Shown here: one piece after another, positions 28,191 to 37,111 of the stretch
Numbering within the stretch: position 1 is the first letter of the stretch
Layout: each line of letters opens with the position of its first letter
From: an uncultured Clostridium sp.
GTDB lineage: Bacteria; Bacillota; Clostridia; TANB77; CAG-508
Reading direction: 5' to 3'
Assembly: GCA_946495655.1 (NCBI GenBank)
Contig: CAMMDS010000003.1
Coordinates: 1-64,000, forward strand
DNA length: 64,000 nucleotides
Program-made: the position numbers and the translations under genes
Notes under the pieces: generated by a model
What the model was told of the DNA's origin: nothing
Databases searched by the model: none
The model's input: the letters and a program-made list of their open reading frames with translations, nothing else

Positions 28191-28466
28191 TTATTCTGCT
28201 GAATTTGTTTCAGCTTCAGGAGCTTCATAAGCTTCTAATATAGCTTTTTGAATTTTTTCCCTTGTCTCTGGATTTATTGGATGAGCTATATCTTTGAATT
28301 CTCCGTTTGGAGTTTTTCTGCTAGGCATAGCTATAAATAATCCATCTTGGCTTTCGATAACTTTAATGTCATGTACAACAAATTCATTATCGAATGTTAC
28401 AGAAGCAACAGCTTTCATTCTGTTCTCTGAATTTACTTTTCTTAAACGTACATCTGTTATTTGCAT
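28191..28466 (-). CDS. spoVG: SpoVG family regulator
   Basis: 91 aa from the ATG at 28466, which follows AGAGGTG; an upstream in-frame start would add 46 unrelated residues. [20 protein letters not shown] and [19 protein letters not shown] followed by [12 protein letters not shown] are SpoVG signatures. SpoVG is a small nucleic-acid-binding regulator affecting sporulation, cell division and surface genes. It is divergent from murC. Confidence 0.97.
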   Translation of the reverse strand: MQITDVRLRKVNSENRMKAVASVTFDNEFVVHDIKVIESQDGLFIAMPSRKTPNGEFKDIAHPINPETREKIQKAILEAYEAPEAETNSAE

Positions 28467-28661
28467 TTTGCGCACCTCTTTCCAAAGTTTTAAAAAATTT
28501 GTACATCGTCTTTTCCGACTTTTTCTATGTACAGTTATATTATTCTTCAAAAAACAATTTTTTCCTTCTTTATTTTTACATTTTCTACAAATTATTTTAT
28601 ACATTTATAAAAATAGTTTATATAATAATTCACTAAAATCTCATTTTTATAATATATTATA

Positions 28662-28690
28662 TTGAAAATCTTGAGAAAAGAGTATATAAT
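28662..28690 (+). promoter_or_regulatory. Sigma-A promoter of murC
   Basis: TTGAAA (28662-28667), a 17-nt spacer and TATAAT (28685-28690) lie 43 nt upstream of the murC ATG. GGAG follows nearer to the start. Confidence 0.75.
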
Positions 28691-28733
28691 ATTCATGATT
28701 TAGGCATTATTTATATAGGAGTGTGTAAATAAA

Positions 28734-30119
28734 ATGATAGATATTGAAGATTTAAAACAATATAAACATATACATATGATAGGAATTGGTGGAGTAAGCA
28801 TGAGTGGAATTGCAGAAATATTACACTCTTGCGGCTTTATAGTTACTGGGTCTGACAGATCTCAATCAGAGATTACAGATAAACTATTAAAAAATCATAT
28901 TCCTGTAAAAATAGGTCATGACATTGAAAATGTAGAAAAATCTAACCTTATTGTTTTCAGTGCTGCAATAAAGAAAGATGATCCGGAATTAGTGCGAGCT
29001 AAAGAATTAAATATTCCAATTATTGAAAGAGGAACTTTTCTAGGTATTCTTACTAAATCATTTAAAGATACCATTTGCATATCTGGTACTCACGGAAAAA
29101 CAACTACCACATCTATGATATCATTGTGTTTTTTAGAAGCAAATAAAGATCCTTCAATTCAAGTTGGTGCTTATTTAAAACAATTAGATGGAAATTACAG
29201 AGTTGGTAATAGTGATTATTTTATTATAGAAGCTTGTGAATATGTTGAGAGTTATCTAAAACTCTTCCCTAAAACAGAAGTTATATTAAATATAGATAAT
29301 GATCATTTAGATTATTTTGGTACTTTAGAAAATATTATTAAATCATTTGGCAATTATATAAAGCTTTTACCAGAAGATGGTCTACTTGTTATTAATTGGG
29401 ATGACCCAAATTGTAGAAACCTTACAAAAAATACAACTGCAAAAGTTTTAACATATGGAATAAAAAACGAAAATGCTAATTTTGTTGCTAGGAATATTGT
29501 TTTTAGTAACAACGGTTTCCCTACTTTTGATGTATATTATAATAATACTTTCTATAAAACTATATCTTTATCAATACCTGGCATACATAATATTATGAAT
29601 GCTCTTGCATGTATAGCAGTATGCCATGAATATGGTATAGAAAAAGAAGATATTAAAAATGCATTATTTAAATATACGGGTGCTCATAGGCGATTTGAAT
29701 ATAAAGGTAGTTTTAATAATGTTAATGTATATGATGATTATGGTCATCATCCAACTGAAATATTAGCTACAGCAAATGCATTAAAGCAAAAAAAATATAA
29801 TAAATCATGGGTTATCTTTCAGCCACATACATACAGTAGAACCAAAAATTTGTTAGATGATTTTGCAAACGCATTAATAAATTTTGATAATATAATAGTT
29901 ACAGATATTTATGCAGCTAGAGAAAATAACACATATAATATTTCTTCCAAAGATTTAGTAGACAAAATTAAAAGTTTGGGGCATGATGCTATTTATATGG
30001 CAAATTTTGATGAAATTGTAAAATATGTTAAAGAAAATTGTAAACCATCAGATATAGTTCTTACATTAGGAGCAGGTACTGTAACTAATATCGGACCTAT
30101 GCTTGTAGATGAAAATTAA
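28734..30119 (+). CDS. murC: UDP-N-acetylmuramate-L-alanine ligase
   Basis: 461 aa. IHMIGIGGVSMSGIAEILHS is the N-terminal UDP-binding Rossmann loop, CISGTHGKTTTTSMIS the ATP P loop, EACEYVESYLKLFP and DNDHLDYFG central Mur-ligase motifs, and DDYGHHPTEI near 340 a C-terminal domain motif. It adds L-Ala to UDP-MurNAc, the first step of the stem peptide. It stands alone, with its own promoter and terminator, unlike the mur clusters of many bacteria. Confidence 0.98.
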   Translation: MIDIEDLKQYKHIHMIGIGGVSMSGIAEILHSCGFIVTGSDRSQSEITDKLLKNHIPVKIGHDIENVEKSNLIVFSAAIKKDDPELVRAKELNIPIIERGTFLGILTKSFKDTICISGTHGKTTTTSMISLCFLEANKDPSIQVGAYLKQLDGNYRVGNSDYFIIEACEYVESYLKLFPKTEVILNIDNDHLDYFGTLENIIKSFGNYIKLLPEDGLLVINWDDPNCRNLTKNTTAKVLTYGIKNENANFVARNIVFSNNGFPTFDVYYNNTFYKTISLSIPGIHNIMNALACIAVCHEYGIEKEDIKNALFKYTGAHRRFEYKGSFNNVNVYDDYGHHPTEILATANALKQKKYNKSWVIFQPHTYSRTKNLLDDFANALINFDNIIVTDIYAARENNTYNISSKDLVDKIKSLGHDAIYMANFDEIVKYVKENCKPSDIVLTLGAGTVTNIGPMLVDEN

Positions 30120-30131
30120 TAACTATTTATT

Positions 30132-30170
30132 CCATAAAAATATTTAAATAAATATTTTTATGGATTTTTT
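30132..30170 (+). terminator. Intrinsic terminator of murC
   Basis: CCATAAAAATATTT pairs with AAATATTTTTATGG over 14 bp, followed by ATTTTTT. It lies 12 nt after the murC stop. Confidence 0.8.
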
Positions 30171-30246
30171 ATATGTAAATAATTAATAAAATATTAATAG
30201 ACTTTTTATATACTTATGGTATAATAGCCATAAAGAGGTGATTTTA

Positions 30247-30969
30247 TTGAAAATATTAAGAAATGTACTATTAATTATTTTAGCAATCGTACTAATATCT
30301 GGAATCTCTTTATATATAGCTGGCGATAATATGTATAAAAAAGCTTTAGACGGTGAAACATTAGAAGATGTAATAGCAGAGGTTATGTCAGATCCCAGTT
30401 ATGTAAAATATGAAGATTTACCTCAGAACTATATAAATGCTGTAATTGCTGTTGAAGATCACAGATTCAGAGATCACGGTGCTATAGATTTAATTGCAAT
30501 AGGTAGAGCTATTTATGTTAATGTTACAACTTTCTCACTACGTGAGGGTGGAAGTACAATAACACAGCAAGTAGCAAAAAATATTTTTTACATTAATGAA
30601 ACCAACCCAGTAACTAGAAAATCAGCAGAAATTATAACTGCATTTGATTTAGAGAATAAATATACTAAAAATGAAATTTTAGAATTATATGTAAATACTA
30701 TATATTTTGGTGATGGATATTATGGAATAGAAGAAGCCTGTCAAGGATATTTAGGAAAAAGTGCTACTGAAATGAGTTTAGCAGATTGTACAATGATGGC
30801 TGGTATTCCCAATGCTCCAAGTGTTTATGCACCTACAGTAAATCCCGAATTAACAAGAAGTCGTCAAGAAAAAGTAATCTCAGACATGGTAGAAAATAGT
30901 TACTTATCAGAACAAGATAAAAATGATTTAATAAACAAACTTGATAAATATTATGAAAATTTTGAATAA
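30247..30969 (+). CDS. Monofunctional GT51 peptidoglycan glycosyltransferase
   Basis: About 240 aa. An N-terminal membrane helix (residues ~5-25) is followed by a GT51 domain: AVEDHRFRDHGAIDLIAIGR holds the catalytic Glu of motif 1, GGSTITQQVAKN is motif 2 and KNEILELYVNTIYFGDGYYG contains motif 4. There is no transpeptidase domain, so it resembles MtgA-type enzymes that polymerise lipid II, not a class A PBP. The most likely start is TTG at 30247 with AGAGGTG before it, although GTG at 30238 is possible. A weak promoter lies at 30198-30225. Its stop is followed directly by a REP-like palindrome. Confidence 0.9.
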   Translation: MKILRNVLLIILAIVLISGISLYIAGDNMYKKALDGETLEDVIAEVMSDPSYVKYEDLPQNYINAVIAVEDHRFRDHGAIDLIAIGRAIYVNVTTFSLREGGSTITQQVAKNIFYINETNPVTRKSAEIITAFDLENKYTKNEILELYVNTIYFGDGYYGIEEACQGYLGKSATEMSLADCTMMAGIPNAPSVYAPTVNPELTRSRQEKVISDMVENSYLSEQDKNDLINKLDKYYENFE

Positions 30970-30971
30970 TC

Positions 30972-31033
30972 TGAAACACGGGGACGTATCATTTGTTTCA
31001 TATTTGGAACAAATGATACGTCCCCGTGTTTCA
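30972..31033. repeat. REP-like perfect palindrome, GGGGAC family
   Basis: Two perfect 26-bp arms (TGAAACACGGGGACGTATCA... and its complement) surround TCATATTTGGA. It is the same size and layout as 19-84, with compensating changes in both arms. It fills the gap between the convergent genes for the transglycosylase and HemW and may double as their terminator. Confidence 0.88.
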
Positions 31034-31043
31034 ATCTAAAATT

Positions 31044-32237
31044 TTATACAAATTCTTCCCAGACTAAATTTGCTAAGTCTAATCCTTTATTAGTTAATTT
31101 TATATAATTTCCATCTACCTCTAAAAGTTCTTCACTTACTAGCTTTTCAAGTTCTTTTCTGAATATAAATATAGGATTATTTCCAAATTTATTTTTAAAT
31201 TCACTAATTTTTATTCCTTCAATTTTTCTTAGACCTAGCATCATAAACTCTTTCATTTTACTCTCTTTATTTTGCTTTTCATGGAATACCAAATTATCTG
31301 CTTCTTTATCTATCTCATAATTTTCAATATATTCTTTTATATCATCAATATTAGAATATCGCACATTATTAGTATAAGAATGTGCTGCTACTCCAACTCC
31401 TATATATTCTTCCTGATTCCAGCAAGCTAAATTATGTTTTGATTCAAATCCTTTTTTAGAAAAATTTGAAATTTCATAATGTATATATCCCGCTTCTTCT
31501 AACTTTCTTTTTACTAACCAGTACATTTCCCTTTCAATTTCATCTTTAGGTAAATTTAACTTATTATTTATGAACTTATCATAGAAAGGTGTTCCCTCTT
31601 CTATAATTAATGAATATACAGAAATATGTTCTGGTTTAAGTTCTATTATCTTATCTAAGCTTTCTTCTAAATCTTTTATACTTTGATTTGGAAGTCCTAA
31701 CATCAAGTCAATATTTATATTATTAAAACCTACATTCCTTGCTAGATTATATGTATCTAAAAAATCTTTAAATACGTGAATTCTTCCAATTTCTTTTAAC
31801 AAATTATCATGAGTTTCCTGAAGACCAATACTCAAACGATTTATTCCACTATTTTTATAATCAACAAGCTTTTCTTTTGTAATATTTCCAGGGTTAACTT
31901 CAATTGTGATTTCCGCATTATTTTCTATAGTATAGCTTGTCTTTACAATTTCCATAATTTGCGAAATATATTTGCTATCTATTACAGAAGGAGTTCCCCC
32001 ACCTATATATATTGTTTTTACAATAGCCAAATCGTCTAAACCATTTTCATAATCAAGTTTGTTTCCTTCCCCCACTTCTTTAATTTCATATTTTAGCCAT
32101 TTTATATAATCATCTATTAAATTCTCTTTTCCCGAATATGATTTAAAATCACAATATTCACATTTCTTTTTGCAAAATGGTATATGTATATATAATCCAA
32201 TATTTTTTGTTTTCATACTTTTCTTCATTCTCTTCAA
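31044..32237 (-). CDS. hemW: HemW-type radical SAM protein (heme chaperone family)
   Basis: About 390 aa. LYIHIPFCKKKCEYCDFKSY carries the radical-SAM CxxxCxxC cluster, IYIGGGTPSVID is the SAM-binding GGE-like region and RLSIGLQETHDNLLKEIGR matches the HemN/HemW family. It lacks the extra cysteine region of true HemN coproporphyrinogen dehydrogenase, so HemW is more likely. Several in-frame starts exist at the N terminus (TTG 32237, ATG 32228, ATG 32216), and I cannot choose firmly. It is the last gene of the truB-prmC-whiA run. Confidence 0.92.
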   Translation of the reverse strand: MKRMKKSMKTKNIGLYIHIPFCKKKCEYCDFKSYSGKENLIDDYIKWLKYEIKEVGEGNKLDYENGLDDLAIVKTIYIGGGTPSVIDSKYISQIMEIVKTSYTIENNAEITIEVNPGNITKEKLVDYKNSGINRLSIGLQETHDNLLKEIGRIHVFKDFLDTYNLARNVGFNNINIDLMLGLPNQSIKDLEESLDKIIELKPEHISVYSLIIEEGTPFYDKFINNKLNLPKDEIEREMYWLVKRKLEEAGYIHYEISNFSKKGFESKHNLACWNQEEYIGVGVAAHSYTNNVRYSNIDDIKEYIENYEIDKEADNLVFHEKQNKESKMKEFMMLGLRKIEGIKISEFKNKFGNNPIFIFRKELEKLVSEELLEVDGNYIKLTNKGLDLANLVWEEFV

Positions 32238-32335
32238 CCTTTTTCTTATTTATTGATATTTCATAGATTATTTTTCACTTTCTTGCTACTAAATATTTCT
32301 TTTAAACCACAATTATATCATATTAATACATGCCT

Positions 32336-33190
32336 CTATAACGACATTTTTATTATTGTATTTAATCTATAGTTAACACCTGATTTTCCTATTGGTTCTT
32401 TAAGCATTTTCCCTAGCTCCACTAATGAAGCTTCCGGATTCTCTATCCTCAGCTTTGCTATTTCTTTTAAATTGTCTGGCAAATCATTATATTTTCCATT
32501 TTTCTTTAATTTGTTTATTGCTTCTATTTGTTTTATAGCAGCATCCACAGTTTTAGTTAGATTAGCTGTCTCACAATTCACGATTCTATTAATATTATTT
32601 CTCATATCTCTATATACTCTAATTTCTTCAAATTCAAGTACTGATCTACTTGCTCCTATAAATGCTAAAAACTTTGAAATTTCTTCTCCATCTTTAGAAT
32701 ATATTGAGAATTTATTTTGATTATTTAAAATTTTAAAACTAATATTATATCTGCTTAATATTTTTATAATATTTTCAGAATTATTCTTTGTTTTTAATTT
32801 AACTTCCAAATGATATTTGTTTTTCGGATTATTAATTGATCCACTGCCTAAAAAAGTCCCTCTTATATATGCTTTTTCCTCTTCCTCTGTTTCATTTACA
32901 ATGTATGATTTGTACACTTGCTTTAAAGCTTTACTTTCATCTCTTGATATAGTAATTGTATAATTTTTTCCTACTATCTCAATGTTGTACTTAGATATAT
33001 TTATATTATTTAATAATTTACTAAATCTATTAATATTGTATTCATTCTCTGTAGAAAATTTTATACAACCTCTTTCTTCCGAAACATTTGTTGTACATAA
33101 ATAACCATATAACTCTGATTTTACACATAATTTATCAGCTAAATTACTAATTTTACTTAATTCTACTTTTATATCTGATGAAAATGACAT
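32336..33190 (-). CDS. whiA: WhiA-family DNA-binding protein
   Basis: 284 aa, a usual length. The LAGLIDADG-like N-terminal domain includes AYIRGTFLGSGSINNPKNKY and YHLEVKLK; the C-terminal helix-turn-helix shows LREIA-like NLKEIAKLRIENPEASLVEL and GKMLKEPIGKSGVNYRLNTI. WhiA controls sporulation in actinomycetes and division or chromosome segregation in Firmicutes. It usually neighbours rapZ and gapR homologues; here it instead follows prmC. Confidence 0.96.
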   Translation of the reverse strand: MSFSSDIKVELSKISNLADKLCVKSELYGYLCTTNVSEERGCIKFSTENEYNINRFSKLLNNINISKYNIEIVGKNYTITISRDESKALKQVYKSYIVNETEEEEKAYIRGTFLGSGSINNPKNKYHLEVKLKTKNNSENIIKILSRYNISFKILNNQNKFSIYSKDGEEISKFLAFIGASRSVLEFEEIRVYRDMRNNINRIVNCETANLTKTVDAAIKQIEAINKLKKNGKYNDLPDNLKEIAKLRIENPEASLVELGKMLKEPIGKSGVNYRLNTIIKMSL

Positions 33191-33223
33191 TTATTTCACT
33201 TCCTTACAATTAATATGATATAT

Positions 33224-34105
33224 TTATTTTTTTATTATTGCTTCAACTACTCTGTCATTCATACTTAAATCTTTTACGCATTCAATATCCACATATTTAT
33301 CATGTTGCTTAAATAATTGTATAACATCTTCTTTTTGATTATAGCCTATCTCTACTAAAACATATCCATTATCGCTTATATATTTATATGCCTCATTTGC
33401 AATAATTTTATAAAAATCTAATCCATCTTTTCCACCATCTAGTGCTAAATGTGGTTCGCTCTGAACTTCCTTTGATAATGTTAAAATAGTATCTGTCTCT
33501 ATATATGGAGGATTTGAAACAATAATATCAAAATTATTTTCTTTAATATTTTCAAACATATCTGATAATATAAAGTTTATACTTGAATTATTAATCATAG
33601 CATTTTTCTTAGCAATCTCTATAGCTTCTTTACTTATATCTATTGCCCAAATCTCCACATCAATATTACTGTGTGTTACTGAATTTTTTATATAATTTTC
33701 TATGGCAATTGCTATTGCTCCACTTCCAGTACACAAATCTAATATTTTAATTTTCTTTTTACTTTTTTCAGATATTTCATAAAATTTTTTTATTGCTTCT
33801 TCCACTAAAATTTCTGTGTCTGGCTGTGGTATTAGAACATTTTCATCCACGTAGAACTTAAGTTTCATAAATTCTTGTTCGTTTGTAATATATTGAATTG
33901 GTTTACCTTTTATAATCTCATTAATATATTGTACAAATTGTTCTTCTTGCTCTATATTAACATTTTTTTCAGAATTTATTAACAAATCTACTTTATTAAT
34001 TTTTAAAATATATTGAAGAAGTGTATCTACTTTTATATCTGCTTCTTCAATATTATTTTCTATCAACTTTTTTCTTCCTATTTTTCTTGATTCTTGTATT
34101 GTCAA
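33224..34105 (-). CDS. prmC: Peptide chain release factor N5-glutamine methyltransferase
   Basis: 293 aa. The N-terminal helical substrate domain is followed by the SAM-binding motif ILDLCTGSGAIAIAIENYIK and the catalytic FDIIVSNPPYIETD, where NPPY is diagnostic. It methylates the GGQ glutamine of RF1 and RF2. The usual partner prfA is not adjacent. It is co-oriented with whiA and separated from truB by the 6S RNA region. Confidence 0.97.
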   Translation of the reverse strand: MTIQESRKIGRKKLIENNIEEADIKVDTLLQYILKINKVDLLINSEKNVNIEQEEQFVQYINEIIKGKPIQYITNEQEFMKLKFYVDENVLIPQPDTEILVEEAIKKFYEISEKSKKKIKILDLCTGSGAIAIAIENYIKNSVTHSNIDVEIWAIDISKEAIEIAKKNAMINNSSINFILSDMFENIKENNFDIIVSNPPYIETDTILTLSKEVQSEPHLALDGGKDGLDFYKIIANEAYKYISDNGYVLVEIGYNQKEDVIQLFKQHDKYVDIECVKDLSMNDRVVEAIIKK

Positions 34106-34128
34106 AATTTTACTCCTTTATTTATATA

Positions 34129-34211
34129 GAACAAAGCGACCTTGGTCGCCCTTTGTTCGTGCCGATTTGAGTTTCCGACTGTAAGGAGGAAATCTCAAAG
34201 GCAATAGCGAT
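34129..34211. repeat. Bipartite hairpin repeat (copy 2)
   Basis: GAACAAAGCGACC / GGTCGCCCTTTGTTC forms the first hairpin; TGCCGATTTGAGTTTCC and GGAAATCTCAAAGGCA form the second. It closely matches 10342-10425, with compensating changes in the first stem. It lies between prmC and a strong terminator. Confidence 0.75.
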
Positions 34212-34218
34212 CTCAGCC

Positions 34219-34263
34219 TTTTTTATGTAATAGGAAATGAGAAATTTCCTATTACATAAAAAA
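34219..34263. terminator. Strong bidirectional terminator next to 6S RNA
   Basis: Perfect 20-bp arms, TTTTTTATGTAATAGGAAAT and its complement, flank a 5-nt loop; both sides give a run of six U. On the minus strand it directly follows the 3' end of the 6S RNA candidate. Confidence 0.88.
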
Positions 34264-34440
34264 CCCCCACATTAGCCGCAAGATGAATGAAATTTTAAGA
34301 GCCTGCTTTCACAGGTGGGTGTCTTGTTGAATGCTTCTGGGTTTCTTACATAAATGCAAGTATACACGCCACATTCAAAGGCGGACTCCCTTTAATCTAT
34401 TGTTGGTTCTAAAATTCCAGTCTACACGCACTACGCAGGG
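34264..34440 (-). ncRNA. ssrS: Probable 6S RNA
   Basis: A 177-nt G+C-rich island in an otherwise A/T-rich spacer. The 5' side CCCTGCGTAGTGCG and the 3' side TTGCGGCTAATGTGGGGG can form the closing stem with G-U pairs. GGGAGTCCGCC, AAACCC and GACACCCACCTGTGAAAGCAGG lie on opposite sides of a large internal region, the layout of a 6S RNA mimicking an open promoter. It is followed at once by a terminator. On the minus strand TTGAAA and TAATAT (about 34510-34480) give a candidate promoter. The family call rests on layout and recalled motifs, so other structured RNAs remain possible. Confidence 0.68.
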
Positions 34441-34542
34441 AATTAATTATTTAATTATTATCCTTAATGTAATTATATATTATCATATTCATATATTTTT
34501 TTCAAGTATATTTTATATTTTTTACAATATATTCACAAATTG

Positions 34543-35430
34543 TTATAAACAAATCTCTCTTTTTAATAAATTATCTTTTATATTACCTATACCTATAAAT
34601 TCATTTTTTTCATTATATACTCTATATAGGCCATCTTTCATATTATATGTAAGTTTTACTCCATAAAAAAATAGCTCAAGTTTTTTATTATTTAATTCTA
34701 ATTTTTTATCTATTCCATATAACTTAATAAATAATTGTTCTATAGATATAACATGCTTATTTAAATATTCTTTATTATTTATATTTTGCTCTAAATCCTT
34801 AATATATATACTATCCTCAATATTGAAAATTCCTACCTTTGTTCTATTAAGTTCTTTCATATATCCTACTGTACCAAGCTTTTTAGCAATGTCTTCACAT
34901 AAACTCCTAATATATGTGCCTTTTGAGCATTCTACTTTAAAGTATATTAATTTTTCGTTTTCATCTATTTTTTGCAACTCTATATTATATATTTCTATTT
35001 TCCTTGGTTTTACATCTATTTCAATATTTTTTCTGGCATATTCATATAATTTTTTTCCGTTTATCTTTATTGCTGAATACATAGGTGGTATTTGTTCTTG
35101 TTTTCCAATAAATGAATTAAGTACTTCTACAATTTTGCTCTCTTGCCAAATACACATATCCACATTTTGTTTTTCTAATATATTTCCCTCTGAATCTGCT
35201 GTATCAGTTCTTTCTCCTAACTTTAAAGTTACTTCATATTCTTTATCATGATTTATTAAATAATATGAAAGTTTAGTTCCTTTTCCTATTAAAATTGGTA
35301 AAAGTCCTGTAGCATTTGGATCTAAAGTTCCTGTATGTCCCACTTTTTCATTAAATATATGCTTTATTTTGTTCACTACATCATGAGATGTGCATTTTTT
35401 TTCTTTATTTATTAGAATAACACCATTCAA
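34543..35430 (-). CDS. truB: tRNA pseudouridine-55 synthase
   Basis: 295 aa from TTG at 35430 (LNGVILINKEKKCTSHDVVN), with GGAGG 7 nt upstream; the longer frame adds 24 residues before that site and is less likely. VGHTGTLDPNATGLLPILIG holds the catalytic Asp. It isomerises U55 in the T loop of tRNAs. It follows nrnA in the infB cluster, the standard order. Confidence 0.96.
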   Translation of the reverse strand: MNGVILINKEKKCTSHDVVNKIKHIFNEKVGHTGTLDPNATGLLPILIGKGTKLSYYLINHDKEYEVTLKLGERTDTADSEGNILEKQNVDMCIWQESKIVEVLNSFIGKQEQIPPMYSAIKINGKKLYEYARKNIEIDVKPRKIEIYNIELQKIDENEKLIYFKVECSKGTYIRSLCEDIAKKLGTVGYMKELNRTKVGIFNIEDSIYIKDLEQNINNKEYLNKHVISIEQLFIKLYGIDKKLELNNKKLELFFYGVKLTYNMKDGLYRVYNEKNEFIGIGNIKDNLLKREICL

Positions 35431-35532
35431 TTTTTTGCCTCCTATATTGTACTTGTCATACCTGATTTTTATTATTATATCTATTGTTAGAATTAGAAAC
35501 AAGTAACCTCAAAAATTGGTTACTCGTTCATT

Positions 35533-36483
35533 TTATATTACAGTTTTAATTTGTCTTAGAATTTTTTCTTTTGCCTGCTCTATTGTACATTGCATTGTAG
35601 CACCTGCTGCATGCGCATGTCCTCCACCACCAAGTAAAAGGCATACATCTGATACATTTACATATTCATTTGATCTCATAGAAACCTTACATCCTTTATC
35701 TGTTTGACGTATAAATATAGATACTTCTACTCCTTCTATATCTCTCCCTGTTTCTACAATACCTTCATGATCTCCACTTTCTGCTCCTACCTTTTCTTCA
35801 TCTTCTTTAGTAATATATGTAAAGGCAACTTTACCATCTTCAAAAAACTCTAATCTATTTGTTGCAATTCTATTTAATTCAAAATTTGCTCTAGTTTTAG
35901 TTTGCAAAACTTTACGATAAATTCTTGAAATATTAATTCCTTTATTTAAAAGCCATGCAACAAACTCAAATGTTTCAGAAGTAACTCCTGAATATTTAAA
36001 TCCTCCAGTATCTGTTATTATTCCTGTTACAATACATGTGCCAATTTCCTTCGTGATTTCGACTTTAAAATATTCTAGTACTACTAAAAGTATTTGAGCA
36101 CAAGCTGGAGCATCAGGACTTACATAGTTCAAATCACCAAACATTGTGTTAGTACTATGATGATCAATAGAAATTTTTACTTTCGCATTTTCAAAATAGC
36201 TTGCAAAACCATTAAGCATTTTTATTGTTGCACAATCTACCGAAATTGCCAAATCATATTTTTCTATATCTGACTCTTTTTTTATTTCATCACTACCAGG
36301 TAAAAATCCAAATATTCTTGGATATTCTGGTATAATTATATCTGGCTTTTTCCCCATTTGTTTTAGTGAATTATATAACGCAAGTCCTGTTCCTATAGCA
36401 TCTCCATCTGGATTTTCATGAGTTAGAATTACTATAGATTCAGCTTTATTTATTTCTTCTAAAATATTATCTAATGTACTCAT
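35533..36483 (-). CDS. nrnA: DHH-family bifunctional oligoribonuclease / PAP phosphatase
   Basis: 316 aa from ATG 36483. ILTHENPDGDAIGTGLALYN carries the first metal motif, ISVDCATI and ISIDHHSTN the DHH motif, and the C-terminal DHHA1 domain has the glycine-rich LLGGGGHAHAAGAT. It degrades nanoRNAs and dephosphorylates pAp. It lies between rbfA and truB, its conserved place in Firmicutes. Confidence 0.96.
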   Translation of the reverse strand: MSTLDNILEEINKAESIVILTHENPDGDAIGTGLALYNSLKQMGKKPDIIIPEYPRIFGFLPGSDEIKKESDIEKYDLAISVDCATIKMLNGFASYFENAKVKISIDHHSTNTMFGDLNYVSPDAPACAQILLVVLEYFKVEITKEIGTCIVTGIITDTGGFKYSGVTSETFEFVAWLLNKGINISRIYRKVLQTKTRANFELNRIATNRLEFFEDGKVAFTYITKEDEEKVGAESGDHEGIVETGRDIEGVEVSIFIRQTDKGCKVSMRSNEYVNVSDVCLLLGGGGHAHAAGATMQCTIEQAKEKILRQIKTVI

Positions 36484-36561
36484 ACATTTTCCTTTCTTGT
36501 TACTCAAATATTATAAACTAAATATACTAGCTTTTTTGTAATATATACTTATTTACAATAT

Positions 36562-36930
36562 TTAGTTTTCTTTGTCTTCTTTATTAATATTCAAATCTTT
36601 TAAAATAGAATCTATTCTTGCGCCATATTCCAATGAATCATCTATTTCAAAAACTAATTCTGGAGTAATTCTTAAATTTACAGTCTTTGCAAGTCTTGAT
36701 CTTATAAATCCTGAAGATTCTTTTAATCCTTCCATAGTTTTATTAACACTCTTTGAATTCAATATACTCACATATACTTTAGCATATTTAAAATCTGGAG
36801 TTATTTTTACTTTTGTTACACTTAACATTCCTGTAACATTTGGATTCTTTAATTCGTAGTTAAGTACTTGGCTTAACTCCTTTTTCAACTCCTCATTAAT
36901 TCTATTTAATCTAGCCTCATTCTTTGGCAC
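36562..36930 (-). CDS. rbfA: Ribosome-binding factor A
   Basis: 122 aa. LNRINEELKKELSQVLNYEL at the N terminus and ITPDFKYAKVYVSI identify the KH-like fold. RbfA is a late 30S maturation factor. It is separated from infB by hairpin repeat copy E and followed by nrnA after 79 nt. AAGGGAGGAAAAAC precedes the ATG. Confidence 0.97.
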   Translation of the reverse strand: MPKNEARLNRINEELKKELSQVLNYELKNPNVTGMLSVTKVKITPDFKYAKVYVSILNSKSVNKTMEGLKESSGFIRSRLAKTVNLRITPELVFEIDDSLEYGARIDSILKDLNINKEDKEN

Positions 36931-36992
36931 TGTTTTTCCTCCCTTTTGAACAATTCAAAATGCTATTTTAAGCACTCTTTCTATGGTTTTGA

Positions 36993-37101
36993 AAAGAATT
37001 GCTTTTTGGCTAGGCGCATGAATTAAAAATTTATGAGGCGTACTTCTTGTACGTTGATTAAATTTTTAATTCGTTGCAACAACGCCAAAAACAATTATCT
37101 T
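36993..37101 (+). repeat. Long-hairpin intergenic repeat, copy E (infB-rbfA gap)
   Basis: Outer arms AAAGAATTGCTTTTTGGC and GCCAAAAACAATTATCTT pair and are specific to this copy. The core is GGCTAGGCGCATG, stem, GAGGCGTACTTCTTGTACGTTGA, stem, TTGCAACAACGCC. It ends 11 nt before the infB stop. Confidence 0.8.
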
Positions 37102-37111
37102 CAACACTAAA

